Source: Alcaligenaceae bacterium (GTDB lineage: Bacteria; Pseudomonadota; Gammaproteobacteria; Burkholderiales; Burkholderiaceae_B). Taken from it: a DNA stretch of 64,000 nucleotides. Position 1 is the first letter of the stretch. Every line of letters begins with the position of its first letter. This document shows, piece after piece, positions 51,097 through 60,637 of the stretch. The position numbers and the translations under genes are program-made. The notes below the pieces were generated by a model. The model was given only the letters and a program-made list of their open reading frames with translations. It ran no database searches and was not told the DNA's origin. Location: NCBI GenBank assembly GCA_013205565.1, contig JABMMM010000047.1, forward strand, positions 1 through 64,000, written 5' to 3'.

Positions 51097-54000
51097 CTAC
51101 ACCTTCAAGGCTTGCGCGAGTAACTGAGCGGTGTGTATGGCCTTAAGCTCAGCGCCATCGTGAATCTGATGCCGACAGCTTGTGCCGTCTGCGACGACAA
51201 CGGTGCTCGCTGCGCGGTTACGCACTGCAGGCAACAGGGCGAACTCAGCCATTTGCAAAGAGGCCTGATGGTGCTCTGCTTCATAGCCAAAACTGCCGGC
51301 CATGCCGCAGCAAGAGGATTCAATCGTCGAGACTTTTAGCTCGGGTATCCAGCTTAAAACGGTTTGAACAGGGGTCAGTGCATCAAACGCTTTCTGATGA
51401 CAATGGCCGTGCAGTAAGGCGTTGTTGTAGTCAACGGGCTCAAGCTTGATCTTAAAACGCCCGGCTTTTTGTTCGCGGACTAAAAACTCTTCAAATAAAA
51501 ACGCTTGCTTAGCCAGCTGTTGCGCCTGCTCGCCATAACCATAGTGCAAAAATTCGTCACGTAGCGTCAGTAAGCACGAGGGTTCAAGACCAACAATTGC
51601 CACGCCCTGTTCGACAAAGGGCCTTAAGGTGTCAAGCGTGCGCTTGGCCTCGGCCTTGGCTTGCTCGATTAAGCCTGCAGACAAGAAGGTACGCCCGCAG
51701 CACAAAGGGCGTTCTCCCGCCCGTACGTTGAAGTGAACGGTATAGCCCGCAGCTTCTAGCACGCGCTGTGCGGCGTGCGCGTTCTCGGCTTCAAGATAAT
51801 TACTAAAGGTGTCGACAAACAGTAAAACGTTTTTATTTCCTGCAACAGGCGAAGCTGTGTTCACTTTTGCGCTGTTTAAAAAAGGTGTCTTGAAATGCGG
51901 CAATGAGCGTTGTGTCGCAAAACCCAACGCTCGTTTAGTCAACGCACCCAGTACCGGTAGCGCTTGCGCAAGGTTTAATAAAGTACCAAAGCGACTTGCC
52001 CAAGGTGCATAGTGCGGCATAAAGGCGATTAAACGATCGCGTAGCGTGATGCCGTGCGCTTTGCCCCAGGCGGCACGCGCCTCGATTTTCATCTTGGCCA
52101 TATCGACGCCCGTTGGGCAGTCGCGCTTACAGCCTTTGCAAGAGACACAGAGATCCAACGCCTCTTTGACTTCTATACTTGCTAAGCCGGCAGTACCAAT
52201 TTGCCCAGAAAGTGCCTGTCGTAAGGTATTGGCGCGCCCCCGAGTCACGTGTTGTTCGTCTTTAGTGATGCGATAGCTTGGGCACATCGTGCCCGCATCG
52301 AACTTACGGCAATGCCCATTGTTATTGCACATCTCGACGGCAGAGGCCAAGCCGTTGGTCAGGTCGACACCTGTACCAGGTTGAGTTTCAGCACCGGTTA
52401 AGGGGTCGCGTAAAACGTTCCAGCTTGACCAGTCGAGGCCGGTTTGAAGCGCTGGCACTTGATAGTTAGGTGCATAGCGAAAATAATTGCGATCATCCAT
52501 TTTGGGCGGATGAATCATCTTATCGGGATTGAAACGATTATCGGGATCAAACAGCGTTTTAATTTCGGCGAAGGCCTGATGAATACGCGGGCCGTACTGC
52601 CAGGCGACCCATTCGCCGCGGCACAGACCGTCGCCATGTTCGCCTGAAAACGCACCTTTGTATTCGCGCACCAACGCCGAGGTTTCTTCAGCGATCGCAC
52701 GCATCTTAATTGCTCCGTCGAGTCGCATATCTAAAATTGGTCTTACGTGAAGCGTACCAACACTTGCATGGGCGTACCAAGTGCCTTCAGTACCATAGCG
52801 ATTAAAGACCTCGGTCAAACGCTCGGTGTATTGCGCCAGATGCTCGAGAGGAACGGCACAGTCTTCAACAAACGAGACCGGTTTACCATCGCCCTTCATG
52901 CTCATCATGATATTTAAACCGGCTTTGCGTACATCCCATAAAGACTTTTGCGCACTGGCCTCGGGCATTTTGACAACGCTGTTAGGCAAGCCATGATCGC
53001 CTAACAGCGTCTCAAGAGCCTCTAGTTTTTTGAGTAATGCAGCTTGCTCTTCGCCGGCAAATTCGACTAATAAAATGGCGGCAGGTTGCCCAAGTAGAGC
53101 TTTCTCAACAACTGGCCTGAAAGCGGGGTTAGACATCGCTAGGTCGATCATGGTGCGATCGACTAACTCGACTGCTGTTGGATTGAGTTTCACGATGTGC
53201 TGTGCCGAATCCATCGCTTTATAAAAGCTTTGAAAGTTCACAACGCCCAGCACTTTGTGAACAGGCAGGGGGCACAGCTTAAGAGTGATCTGACGGCTAT
53301 ACGCTAACGTGCCCTCAGAGCCAACTAACAGGTGCGCAAGGTTGGCGATGCCATCGTCGGTGTAAGCGCGCGGATTTTGGCATTCAAATAAGTCGATGTT
53401 GTAACCTGCGACGCGACGCAAGACCTTTGGAATGCGCTCGGCTAACTCGGCGCGTTCGCGCGTGGCAATCGTTTTGAGTATTTCAAGAATACTTTGTAAT
53501 CGAGCACCAGAGACGGGTTCGCTTAAAGAGCCAAAGCGCGCTTGGGTTCCGTCTGCCAGCACCGCATCGACCGCCAGCACGTTGTGCACCATGTTGCCAT
53601 ATTCGATCGAGCGCGAGCCACAAGAATTATTGCCAGTCATTCCACCAATCGTGCATTGCGCACCCGTCGAGACATCAACCGGGAACCATAAGCCGTGCGG
53701 CTTGAGCCAAGCATTTAAGTGGTCAAGCACCATGCCCGGTTCAACGGTGATTGTTTGCGCGGTAGCGTCAAAGGCAATGACATTGCAAAGCCATTTGCTG
53801 TTGTCAATGATCAGCGCATCGCCAACGGTCTGCCCGCACTGACTGGTGCCAGCGCCGCGCGACAGTACCGCGATTTTTTTCTCACGTGCGATGTCAAGTG
53901 CGCGCAGCACATCGGCTTGATCGCGTGGCACAACCACCCCAATTGGGGTGATTTGATAAATCGAAGCGTCGGTTGAGTACCGTGCGCGCGAGCCCGCGTC

Positions 54001-54120
54001 AAATAAAACATCGCCTCGCAATTCTTTGCGTAACAATTGAGCGAGGGGCGAACCAGTGCTAGCCGTCGAGGGTAAAAAGTGCAGAGGCTTGGCCACCCCT
54101 GTTGTTGCAAGTAGACTCAT
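51097..54120 (-). CDS. large FAD-linked oxidase / Fe-S dehydrogenase (D-2-hydroxyacid type)
   Basis: The 1007 residues combine three blocks. The first is an FAD-binding GlcD/VAO domain (RGAGTSQCGQT, GGMTGNNSCGSRSIEYG, about 40-280). The second is FAD-oxidase C with EHGDGLCRGEWVA. The third is a C-terminal Fe-S part with two clusters (CNNNGHCRKFDAGTMCPSY; CVSCKGCKRDCPTG) and CCG domains (LCCGRTFLSAG; SSCCGMAGSFGYE). Size and order match the YdiJ-type D-2-hydroxyglutarate/D-lactate dehydrogenases. It oxidises a 2-hydroxyacid and passes electrons to the quinone pool. It precedes no partner subunit. The aminotransferase gene immediately upstream could use the keto acid product. Confidence 0.92.
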   Translation of the reverse strand: MSLLATTGVAKPLHFLPSTASTGSPLAQLLRKELRGDVLFDAGSRARYSTDASIYQITPIGVVVPRDQADVLRALDIAREKKIAVLSRGAGTSQCGQTVGDALIIDNSKWLCNVIAFDATAQTITVEPGMVLDHLNAWLKPHGLWFPVDVSTGAQCTIGGMTGNNSCGSRSIEYGNMVHNVLAVDAVLADGTQARFGSLSEPVSGARLQSILEILKTIATRERAELAERIPKVLRRVAGYNIDLFECQNPRAYTDDGIANLAHLLVGSEGTLAYSRQITLKLCPLPVHKVLGVVNFQSFYKAMDSAQHIVKLNPTAVELVDRTMIDLAMSNPAFRPVVEKALLGQPAAILLVEFAGEEQAALLKKLEALETLLGDHGLPNSVVKMPEASAQKSLWDVRKAGLNIMMSMKGDGKPVSFVEDCAVPLEHLAQYTERLTEVFNRYGTEGTWYAHASVGTLHVRPILDMRLDGAIKMRAIAEETSALVREYKGAFSGEHGDGLCRGEWVAWQYGPRIHQAFAEIKTLFDPDNRFNPDKMIHPPKMDDRNYFRYAPNYQVPALQTGLDWSSWNVLRDPLTGAETQPGTGVDLTNGLASAVEMCNNNGHCRKFDAGTMCPSYRITKDEQHVTRGRANTLRQALSGQIGTAGLASIEVKEALDLCVSCKGCKRDCPTGVDMAKMKIEARAAWGKAHGITLRDRLIAFMPHYAPWASRFGTLLNLAQALPVLGALTKRALGFATQRSLPHFKTPFLNSAKVNTASPVAGNKNVLLFVDTFSNYLEAENAHAAQRVLEAAGYTVHFNVRAGERPLCCGRTFLSAGLIEQAKAEAKRTLDTLRPFVEQGVAIVGLEPSCLLTLRDEFLHYGYGEQAQQLAKQAFLFEEFLVREQKAGRFKIKLEPVDYNNALLHGHCHQKAFDALTPVQTVLSWIPELKVSTIESSCCGMAGSFGYEAEHHQASLQMAEFALLPAVRNRAASTVVVADGTSCRHQIHDGAELKAIHTAQLLAQALKV

Positions 54121-54162
54121 TGTTTTCTCTGCGAAACCTTGTCGTTGAGAGCGAGGACGACC

Positions 54163-55377
54163 TTATGCTCCGTGGGAAAAATAATCCATGCCGGCTTGCA
54201 CGCCACTGCCGGCAAGCTTGACGCCCGATAGCTTTAAGCCCATCTCGACCCCTGCTAGCGTGGCCAGCAGCGTGAGGTCGTTGCTGTCGCCCAGGTGCCC
54301 GATTCTGAACATGCGGCCTTTGACTTTACCCAAGCCCGTGCCTAGTGACAAGTCAAAACGGCGGTGAATCAATTTGCGAATTTCGTCTGCGTCCACGCCA
54401 ACAGGTGTGATGACGCCGGTCAAAATCGGCGAGTAGACGCTCGGGTCTGCGCACTGAATCGGCAAGCCCCAGGCGTTCACGGCGGCGCGCACGCCTGCTG
54501 CCCACCGTTGATGGCGCGCCAAAATATTGTCAAACCCTTCTTCGGCGAACATATCAATCGCCTCTGACAGGCCATACAGAAGATTGGTGTTCGGGGTCGA
54601 GGGCCAGTAGCCACCTTTGTTTATATCAATGACTTCATCCCAGGCCCAAAACGAACGTGGTAGTTTGGCGGTTTTTGAGGCCTCAAGCGCGCGCACTGAC
54701 AAGGCGTTAAAGCTCAAGCCCGGCGGCAGCATTAAGCCCTTTTGCGAGGCAGAAATCGAGACGTCTATCCCCCACTCATCGTGCCGATAATCGGCGCTGC
54801 CCAACCCCGAAATGGTGTCAACCATCAGTAAGGCCGGATGTTTGGCATCGTCCATGGCTTTTCTGACCGCGACGATGTCTGAGGTCACGCCGGTTGAGGT
54901 CTCGTTGTGGACGACACACACAGCTTTGATGCTGTGCTCGCGGTCTTGCACAAGGCGGTCGTGAATTTGATTCGCTTGAACGCCCCGGCGCCAACTCGCG
55001 AAGTCGGGAAATTGATCGTCGTGGCCTTGAAATGCTAAGACTTCTGTCTTGAGTCCGAGGCGGGTGGCGAGTCGATCCCATAAAAAGGCAAAGTGGCCCG
55101 TTTCGTACATTAAAACGTGATCGCCCGGACTTAAGGTGTTTGCCAACGCGGCCTCCCAGGCGCCGGTGCCCGACGCGGGATAAATGATAACGGGCTGTTT
55201 GGTCTTGAAAATAGTCTGCATGCCTTCAATGGCTTTGCGGCCTAGGCCCGCAAATTCTGGGCCGCGGTGATCGATTGTTGGCAGGCTAATGGCGCGCAGC
55301 ACTCGGTCTGGTACGGGACTGGGACCCGGGATTTGTAGAAAATGTCGACCAGTGGGGTGAAAGTTAAGCTTAATCAT
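54163..55377 (-). CDS. class V aminotransferase, serine/alanine-glyoxylate type
   Basis: The 404-residue PLP enzyme has FLQIPGPSPVPDRVLRA and DHRGPEFAGLG at its N-terminus (the AGT/SGA opening), Asp187 in LMVDTISGLGS, and PLP-Lys213 in ISASQKGLMLPPGL. It moves an amino group from serine, alanine or similar to glyoxylate or another keto acid. I chose ATG 55377 because GGAGCG precedes it; the longer frame is not supported. It is 42 bp before the large dehydrogenase on the same strand, so a glycolate/glyoxylate or hydroxyacid route to glycine is reasonable. It is divergent from the efflux operon. Confidence 0.9.
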   Translation of the reverse strand: MIKLNFHPTGRHFLQIPGPSPVPDRVLRAISLPTIDHRGPEFAGLGRKAIEGMQTIFKTKQPVIIYPASGTGAWEAALANTLSPGDHVLMYETGHFAFLWDRLATRLGLKTEVLAFQGHDDQFPDFASWRRGVQANQIHDRLVQDREHSIKAVCVVHNETSTGVTSDIVAVRKAMDDAKHPALLMVDTISGLGSADYRHDEWGIDVSISASQKGLMLPPGLSFNALSVRALEASKTAKLPRSFWAWDEVIDINKGGYWPSTPNTNLLYGLSEAIDMFAEEGFDNILARHQRWAAGVRAAVNAWGLPIQCADPSVYSPILTGVITPVGVDADEIRKLIHRRFDLSLGTGLGKVKGRMFRIGHLGDSNDLTLLATLAGVEMGLKLSGVKLAGSGVQAGMDYFSHGA

Positions 55378-55597
55378 CAACGCTCCAAGCGATTCATAGG
55401 GCAAATTACCACAATCAGCCGAGTTTTGATGGCAAAGCTGACTTGCGCTGCGGGTCGCTTGGGCAGCGAAGCTAAGCGAGACACTGAGCGAAACGACAAG
55501 CAAAAGGTGGTATCTTGTATTTTAGGTTGTGTGAGTGGCTGGCGAGCAAAGTCAGGCGCCAATAAACAAAAAGACAAAAAAGGCACGTGCGCGGCCG

Positions 55598-57064
55598 GTG
55601 AGACAACGATTTATTCGCTTTAGAGTTTTTAAATTATTGGTGGTGACGACCGTGATGGGGTCGTTTTCAGCATGCGCGCCCTTGCCATCTGAGGATTCGC
55701 GCTTTGTCGAAAAAACGAGCCAAGATTTCTCTACGACAATCACTTTTGCTGCGTCGCCGTCGCTTTGGCCAAGTGAAGACTGGTGGTCGACGTATCGCGA
55801 TGAACAGTTGAATCAGCTGATACGCGAGGCATTAAAAGATTCGCCCGATCTGGCGCTGGCGCAGGCACGGGTACAGCGGGCTCAGGCTTTGGCTGAGGTA
55901 GCGGGGGCACCGTTGTTGCCCCAGATAACGGGCTCGGGTGCCTTGACCTCTCAGCGTCTCAGCTACAACTACCTAACGCCTGAGGCTGCGGTGACGCGCG
56001 GCTGGAATCAATTCGGACAGGCTGCACTTAACCTGAACTGGGAGATCGATTTTTGGGGTAAGTATCGCGCTGGACTGGCGGCAGCGACCTCAGAAGTTCA
56101 AGCCAAGCTTGCCGAGCAGGCGCAGGCTGCACTGATACTCACCACTGCGACCGGGACGGCTTACGCAGAGCTCGCCCGCTTGTTTGCTCAGCAAGATGCA
56201 ACACTGCGTGCCGTTGAAGTGCGGGAAAAAACCGCCAGTTTATTTGCCGAGCGGTTTAAGCACGGTCTAGAGACGCGCGGTGGGGTGCGCGAGGCTGACG
56301 CGAAAGGCGCGCAGTCAAAGACTGATCTGTTGCTGCTTGCCGAGCAAATTGGCTTGCAGCGTAATCGTTTGGCAGCCCTGGTTGGAGCAGGGCCAGACCG
56401 TGGATTATCAATATTGCGTCCCAGCGTAACGCTTGACGCTGTCGTGGGTCTGCCCAAACAGCTAGCGGCCGATTTATTGGGACGACGGCCAGACGTGGCG
56501 GCGGCCAGAGTGCAGGCCCAGGCCCAAGCCTCGCGTATCGAGCAAAAACAAGCCGATTTTTATCCGAACATCAATCTGGCGGGCTTTCTTGGTTTGCAGT
56601 CGCTTGGGCTCGAACGTCTTGGGCAGGGCGGTTCGTTGTTCGGCAGTGTGGGCCCTGCATTGACTTTGCCTATTTTTACTGGCGGTCGCTTGCAGGGCGA
56701 ATTAAAAAGTGCACGCGCAAGTTACGATGAAGCGGTGGCTAATTACAACCGTACCTTAGTTCAGGCCTTTCAGGACGTGGCCGACGCCGTGACGAGTCTG
56801 AAGGCCTTGTCTGGTCAGTTAGAGCAGGCCGAGGCAGGCCTTGAAGCAGCGCTAGAGGCCTTTCAAATTGCTGCAAATCGTTATCGTGGTGGCTTGGCAA
56901 ATTATCTTGAAGTATTGATCTCTGAGGACACCATGCTCCTGAGCTTGCGCAGCGTGACCGACCTGAGGGCACGTCGTTTTTCTTTATCGATCGCCTTGGT
57001 ACGCGCCTTGGGTGGCGGCTACCAGTCTTCAAATTTGAACCCTTTGTTATCGCCTCGAACATGA
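55598..57064 (+). CDS. outer membrane efflux lipoprotein (NodT/TolC family)
   Basis: The protein has a lipobox GSFSAC after a hydrophobic stretch (FKLLVVTTVM), so the Cys is lipidated and anchored. Two outer-membrane-factor repeats follow: LNQLIREALKDSPDLALAQARVQRAQALAEVAGAPLLPQI and the C-terminal ASYDEAVANYNRTLVQAFQDVADA. It forms the outer channel of a tripartite pump. I set GTG 55598 as start (MRQRFIRFRV); the frame is open to 55535 (GTG), which gives an implausibly long basic leader. It overlaps the adaptor gene's start by 4 bp. Confidence 0.9.
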   Translation: MRQRFIRFRVFKLLVVTTVMGSFSACAPLPSEDSRFVEKTSQDFSTTITFAASPSLWPSEDWWSTYRDEQLNQLIREALKDSPDLALAQARVQRAQALAEVAGAPLLPQITGSGALTSQRLSYNYLTPEAAVTRGWNQFGQAALNLNWEIDFWGKYRAGLAAATSEVQAKLAEQAQAALILTTATGTAYAELARLFAQQDATLRAVEVREKTASLFAERFKHGLETRGGVREADAKGAQSKTDLLLLAEQIGLQRNRLAALVGAGPDRGLSILRPSVTLDAVVGLPKQLAADLLGRRPDVAAARVQAQAQASRIEQKQADFYPNINLAGFLGLQSLGLERLGQGGSLFGSVGPALTLPIFTGGRLQGELKSARASYDEAVANYNRTLVQAFQDVADAVTSLKALSGQLEQAEAGLEAALEAFQIAANRYRGGLANYLEVLISEDTMLLSLRSVTDLRARRFSLSIALVRALGGGYQSSNLNPLLSPRT

Positions 57065-58200
57065 CAGATCAAACCATCGACGAAAAATCTTCAAAGGGTC
57101 TTGCTGCTCGTACCGCAGAGCGCAAAAAATGGCTGCTTAGATTACTGTTGCTAGTGATCGTTGTTGGCGGCTGCTGGCTGATTTATTGGTTCATGTATTC
57201 TTCGCGCTTTATCTCAACGGACAATGCCTATACGGCGGTTGAGATTTCGCAGGTGACTTCCTCGGTAGAGGGTACCGTGAAGACTGTGAATGTGACCGAC
57301 ACGCAAGCTGTGCAGGCGGGTGATATTTTAGTGATGCTTGACGATGCCGATACGCGCTTGGCATTATTAGCGGCGCAGGCCGATCTTGGTCGCGCCATTC
57401 GTCGGGTTGAGAGTTATTTTGCGAACGATCAGGCGCTTGGTGCGCAGGTACTTGCTCGAGAGGCTGAGGTTCAGCGCGCACAGGCGCAACTCGATGCCTC
57501 TGAGGCAGATGATAATCGCGCCACGATTGATTTACGTCGTCGTAAGGCGCTCGAGAAATCGGGTTCTGTCTCGGGCGAAGAATTGACGCGTGCTGAAAAC
57601 GCCGCGAGTACGGCGAATGCTAATTTTTCTGGGGCGCGCGCCAATCTGGCGCTTGCGCGCGCCAATCTCGAGGTCGCGCGGGGCGCGAGGTTAATGAATC
57701 AGGCCTTGATTGTTGACGCTACGCTTGAAAATAATCCTGAAGTGGTATTTGCGCGTGCAAAAGTCGAGCAGGCGCAACTGAACCAGACGCGTACGACCAT
57801 TCGCGCCCCAGTTAGTGGAGTCATTGCCAAGCGGCAAGTACAGGTTGGTCAACGCGTTCACACGACAACACTGATGCTGTCAGTTGTGCCAACGCAACTC
57901 ATGCACGTCAATGCAAATTTCAAAGAAGTACAGTTGCCAAAGGTCAAGATTGGTCAACGGGTTGAGTTGAGATCTGATCTGTATGGTGATGGCGTGGTGT
58001 TTAAGGGCACTGTCGAAGGTTTTTCTGGTGGGACGGGTTCTGCGTTTGCCATCATTCCCGCCCAAAATGCAACCGGTAATTGGATTAAGGTCGTGCAACG
58101 TGTTCCAGTGCGCATCAAGTTAGATTCTGACGAATTAAAAAGATATCCCTTAACGGTTGGCCTGTCGATGACGGTTAGTATCGATATCTCAACGCGGTAG
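57061..58200 (+). CDS. membrane fusion protein of an efflux pump (HlyD/EmrA family)
   Basis: The 379-residue adaptor has one N-terminal membrane helix (WLLRLLLLVIVVGGCWLIYWF), the lipoyl-like barrel ending ISQVTSSVEGTVKTVNV, a long coiled-coil (about 110-230, rich in Ala, Arg and Glu), and TIRAPVSGVIAKRQVQVGQRV of the second lipoyl half. EmrA-type adaptors join an MFS pump in the inner membrane to an outer channel. It is tightly coupled to the channel gene before it and separated by 5 bp from the EmrB-like gene. Complete tripartite pump in one operon. Confidence 0.92.
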   Translation: MTDQTIDEKSSKGLAARTAERKKWLLRLLLLVIVVGGCWLIYWFMYSSRFISTDNAYTAVEISQVTSSVEGTVKTVNVTDTQAVQAGDILVMLDDADTRLALLAAQADLGRAIRRVESYFANDQALGAQVLAREAEVQRAQAQLDASEADDNRATIDLRRRKALEKSGSVSGEELTRAENAASTANANFSGARANLALARANLEVARGARLMNQALIVDATLENNPEVVFARAKVEQAQLNQTRTTIRAPVSGVIAKRQVQVGQRVHTTTLMLSVVPTQLMHVNANFKEVQLPKVKIGQRVELRSDLYGDGVVFKGTVEGFSGGTGSAFAIIPAQNATGNWIKVVQRVPVRIKLDSDELKRYPLTVGLSMTVSIDISTR

Positions 58201-58205
58201 CACTC

Positions 58206-59774
58206 ATGACTGCGACCTCTGCGCGCGACCCAGACGTAGCCCCGCTTGAGGGCCGCATGCTTTGGATGGCTGCGATTGTGATTGCTGGCGCGAATTTTAT
58301 GGCCGTGCTTGATCTGACGATTGCCAACGTCTCGGTGCCGAATATTGCCGGAAGCCTGGCTGCAACAACGAGCCAAGGGACTTGGATCATTACCTCCTAC
58401 GCGGTGGCCGAGGCAATTATCTTGCCGCTTACCGGGTGGCTTGCTGCCCGCTTTGGCTTGGTGCGCACATTTATTTGGGCGATGGGTTTGTTTGCTGTAT
58501 TTTCTATTTTATGCGGCTTGTCGACCTCGCTAGGAATGCTCGTCGTGGCGCGTGTATTGCAGGGGTTGGCGGGTGGTCCGTTGATGCCATTGTCGCAAAC
58601 ACTTTTGTTACGTATTTTCCCGAAAGAAAAGGCTGGTACGGCGATCACACTTTGGTCGATGACGACTTTGATCGCACCGATCTCAGGTCCCGTCTTGGGT
58701 GGGTGGATTTGTGAAAACTGGTCTTGGTCATGGATTTTCTTTATTAATTTACCGCTTGGCTGTGTGTCGATTTATTTTGCGATGAAGTTGTTGTTGCGTT
58801 ACGAGTTGCCCCTCAAACGTCTGCCCATCGATACAGTGGGTTTGGTGTTGTTGGTGATCTGGGTGGGTGCGCTTCAGATTTTGCTTGATGTGGGTAAAGA
58901 GCACGATTGGTTTGCTTCAACTGAAATGACTGCGTTAGCTATCACTTCTGTCGTTGGTTTTGCAGCGTTTTTAATTTGGGAGTTGACCGCCGAGCATCCG
59001 ATCGTTGATCTAAAGGTGTTTCGACACCGAGGTTTCACCGTCGCGGTCATTGCGATGAGTATTGGCTATTCATCTTTCTTGGTGTTGAATGTGTTGACTC
59101 CGCTATGGCTGCAACTGAATATGGACTACACCGCCGGGCAGGCGGGTAGAACGATCGGTTGGACTGGTGTGTTTTCTTTGTGTATGGCGCCGCTCGTGGC
59201 ACGTCTGGCTTTAAAAATTGATCGACGAAAACTTGTCTTTGCAGGCTTGCTTTGGCTGTCAGGTGTGACGGCGTTACGGTTCACGGGAAGCACAGACTTA
59301 ACCTATTGGCAGATCGTTTTTCCTCTGATGGTGATGGGACTGGGTATGCCGTTTTTCTTTATTTCGGCCTCTGGTATGGCACTTGCCAGCGTCAGCGTCG
59401 AAGACACAGCCTCTGCTGCGGGGTTGCTAAATTTTTCACGTGCTTTAGTGGGCGCCTTTGCTGTCTCGGTGATGGCAACGGTTTGGGACGATCACTCAAC
59501 CGTAAACCATGCCGAGTTTGTCGGTTTAGTAGATGGCGACGGTCGTTTGCTGCGCCTACTTTCAGAAAATGGTCTTTCGATTGAAATGAGTCAAGCAATG
59601 CTTGACCAATTGATTCACAGTCAAAGTGTCATGATCGCCACGAACGAAATCATGATGGTGGTCGCTGGCACCTTTTTTCTGGGCGCTTGCGTGATCTGGC
59701 TGGCCCCTCGTCCGCGTTCTTGGCACGGTCCCTCCGAGGGTAAGCCGGTCGCTTCAAAAGACGCCTCTGTTTGA
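58206..59774 (+). CDS. DHA2 family drug:H+ antiporter (EmrB-like, 14 helices)
   Basis: The 522-residue MFS protein has the DHA2 features: ANFMAVLDLTIANVSVPNIAG in helix 1 with the D-L-T-I-A-N motif, GWLAARFG (motif A), VLQGLAGGPLMPLSQTLLL (motif B) and PISGPVLGGWICENWSWSWIFFINLP (motif C). About fourteen hydrophobic helices can be counted. It exports hydrophobic toxic compounds using the proton gradient. It is the last gene of the three-gene pump operon; no regulator of the MarR or TetR type is found beside it. Confidence 0.93.
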   Translation: MTATSARDPDVAPLEGRMLWMAAIVIAGANFMAVLDLTIANVSVPNIAGSLAATTSQGTWIITSYAVAEAIILPLTGWLAARFGLVRTFIWAMGLFAVFSILCGLSTSLGMLVVARVLQGLAGGPLMPLSQTLLLRIFPKEKAGTAITLWSMTTLIAPISGPVLGGWICENWSWSWIFFINLPLGCVSIYFAMKLLLRYELPLKRLPIDTVGLVLLVIWVGALQILLDVGKEHDWFASTEMTALAITSVVGFAAFLIWELTAEHPIVDLKVFRHRGFTVAVIAMSIGYSSFLVLNVLTPLWLQLNMDYTAGQAGRTIGWTGVFSLCMAPLVARLALKIDRRKLVFAGLLWLSGVTALRFTGSTDLTYWQIVFPLMVMGLGMPFFFISASGMALASVSVEDTASAAGLLNFSRALVGAFAVSVMATVWDDHSTVNHAEFVGLVDGDGRLLRLLSENGLSIEMSQAMLDQLIHSQSVMIATNEIMMVVAGTFFLGACVIWLAPRPRSWHGPSEGKPVASKDASV

Positions 59775-59854
59775 CAGTTTGACTGTTTAAGTTGAACCTC
59801 TGGCTCTATACTCGGTCAGAGTCTTATCTTCAACAGCTTTGATGAGGTCTGCCA

Positions 59855-60568
59855 ATGAATATCCAAGAACGTGACATGTTGAACGCTTTTCTTGCCCAGC
59901 TGACGCAAGCTCAGGTTGGCGCCAAAGACGTCGACGCCGATTTGCTGATTGCCCAGGCGTTGGCAAAGCAGCCGAGTGCGGGTTATTTGCTCGTGCAAAG
60001 GGCGATGCAGTTAGATTTTGTTTTGCAACAATCTCAGGCAAAGGTTGCTGAGTTGCAGGCGCAGCTCGAACGGCAGCAGCCCGCTGCGCAAACCAGCTTT
60101 TTAGGCGATGCACACGCGTGGGGTCGTGCGCCTTCAGCGCCGGCGGTTGGGGCTGGCTTGACGTCTGCTCCGGCCAGGGCGCCGATGGCAGCTGGGCCCG
60201 TGGCCAACGCAGCCGCAGCACCCGCAACGGCGGCTGCTGCGGCGCCCGCGCCGGCTGCCGCAGCGCCATGGGGTTCGAGCATAATGGGTACGGTGGCCAC
60301 GACAGCGGCAGGGGTTGTGGCGGGTTCTTTTCTATACTCAGGCATCCAAAGCTTGATGGGTAACCAAAATTCGGGCGGGGCCTTTGGTTCAGGCAAGGGG
60401 CACGACAATCAACAATCGACAGGCCATACCGAGAACAACACCGTTGTGAATAACTATTACGCCAACGAACCGGCACAGACTTCGGCCTATGATCCGCCAG
60501 AACTGTCAGGCGGCTACGACGTCGCCGATTCTGGTGACGACTTTGGTGGGTCTGACGATACGGCTTAA
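59855..60568 (+). CDS. DUF2076 family protein
   Basis: The 237-residue protein has an N-terminal helical segment (MNIQERDMLNAFLAQL, then ADLLIAQALAKQPSAGYLLVQRAM, and a coiled coil FVLQQSQAKVAELQAQLERQQ). A Pro/Ala-rich linker with many Ala runs follows at about 95-145. Next comes a Gly-rich hydrophobic segment (GVVAGSFLYSGIQSLMG) and an acidic Asn/Gln-rich tail with NNTVVNNYYANEPAQ. This plan matches DUF2076 proteins of unknown role. The GC-rich Ala stretch makes long open frames on the other strand that I do not accept as genes. A hairpin follows at 60574. Confidence 0.8.
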   Translation: MNIQERDMLNAFLAQLTQAQVGAKDVDADLLIAQALAKQPSAGYLLVQRAMQLDFVLQQSQAKVAELQAQLERQQPAAQTSFLGDAHAWGRAPSAPAVGAGLTSAPARAPMAAGPVANAAAAPATAAAAAPAPAAAAPWGSSIMGTVATTAAGVVAGSFLYSGIQSLMGNQNSGGAFGSGKGHDNQQSTGHTENNTVVNNYYANEPAQTSAYDPPELSGGYDVADSGDDFGGSDDTA

Positions 60569-60573
60569 CGTTC

Positions 60574-60599
60574 GCGGCACCTCTTGACTGAGGTGCCGC
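60574..60599. terminator. perfect 10-bp hairpin after the DUF2076 gene
   Basis: GCGGCACCTC (60574-60583) and GAGGTGCCGC (60590-60599) are exact complements around TTGACT, 5 bp after the DUF2076 stop. There is no T run after it, so it may be a 3'-protecting stem or a non-canonical terminator. The next gene on the same strand begins at 60638. Confidence 0.6.
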
Positions 60600-60637
60600 C
60601 GCCTCCGTAAAACATAAAGATTGACACAGGGGGCAAC

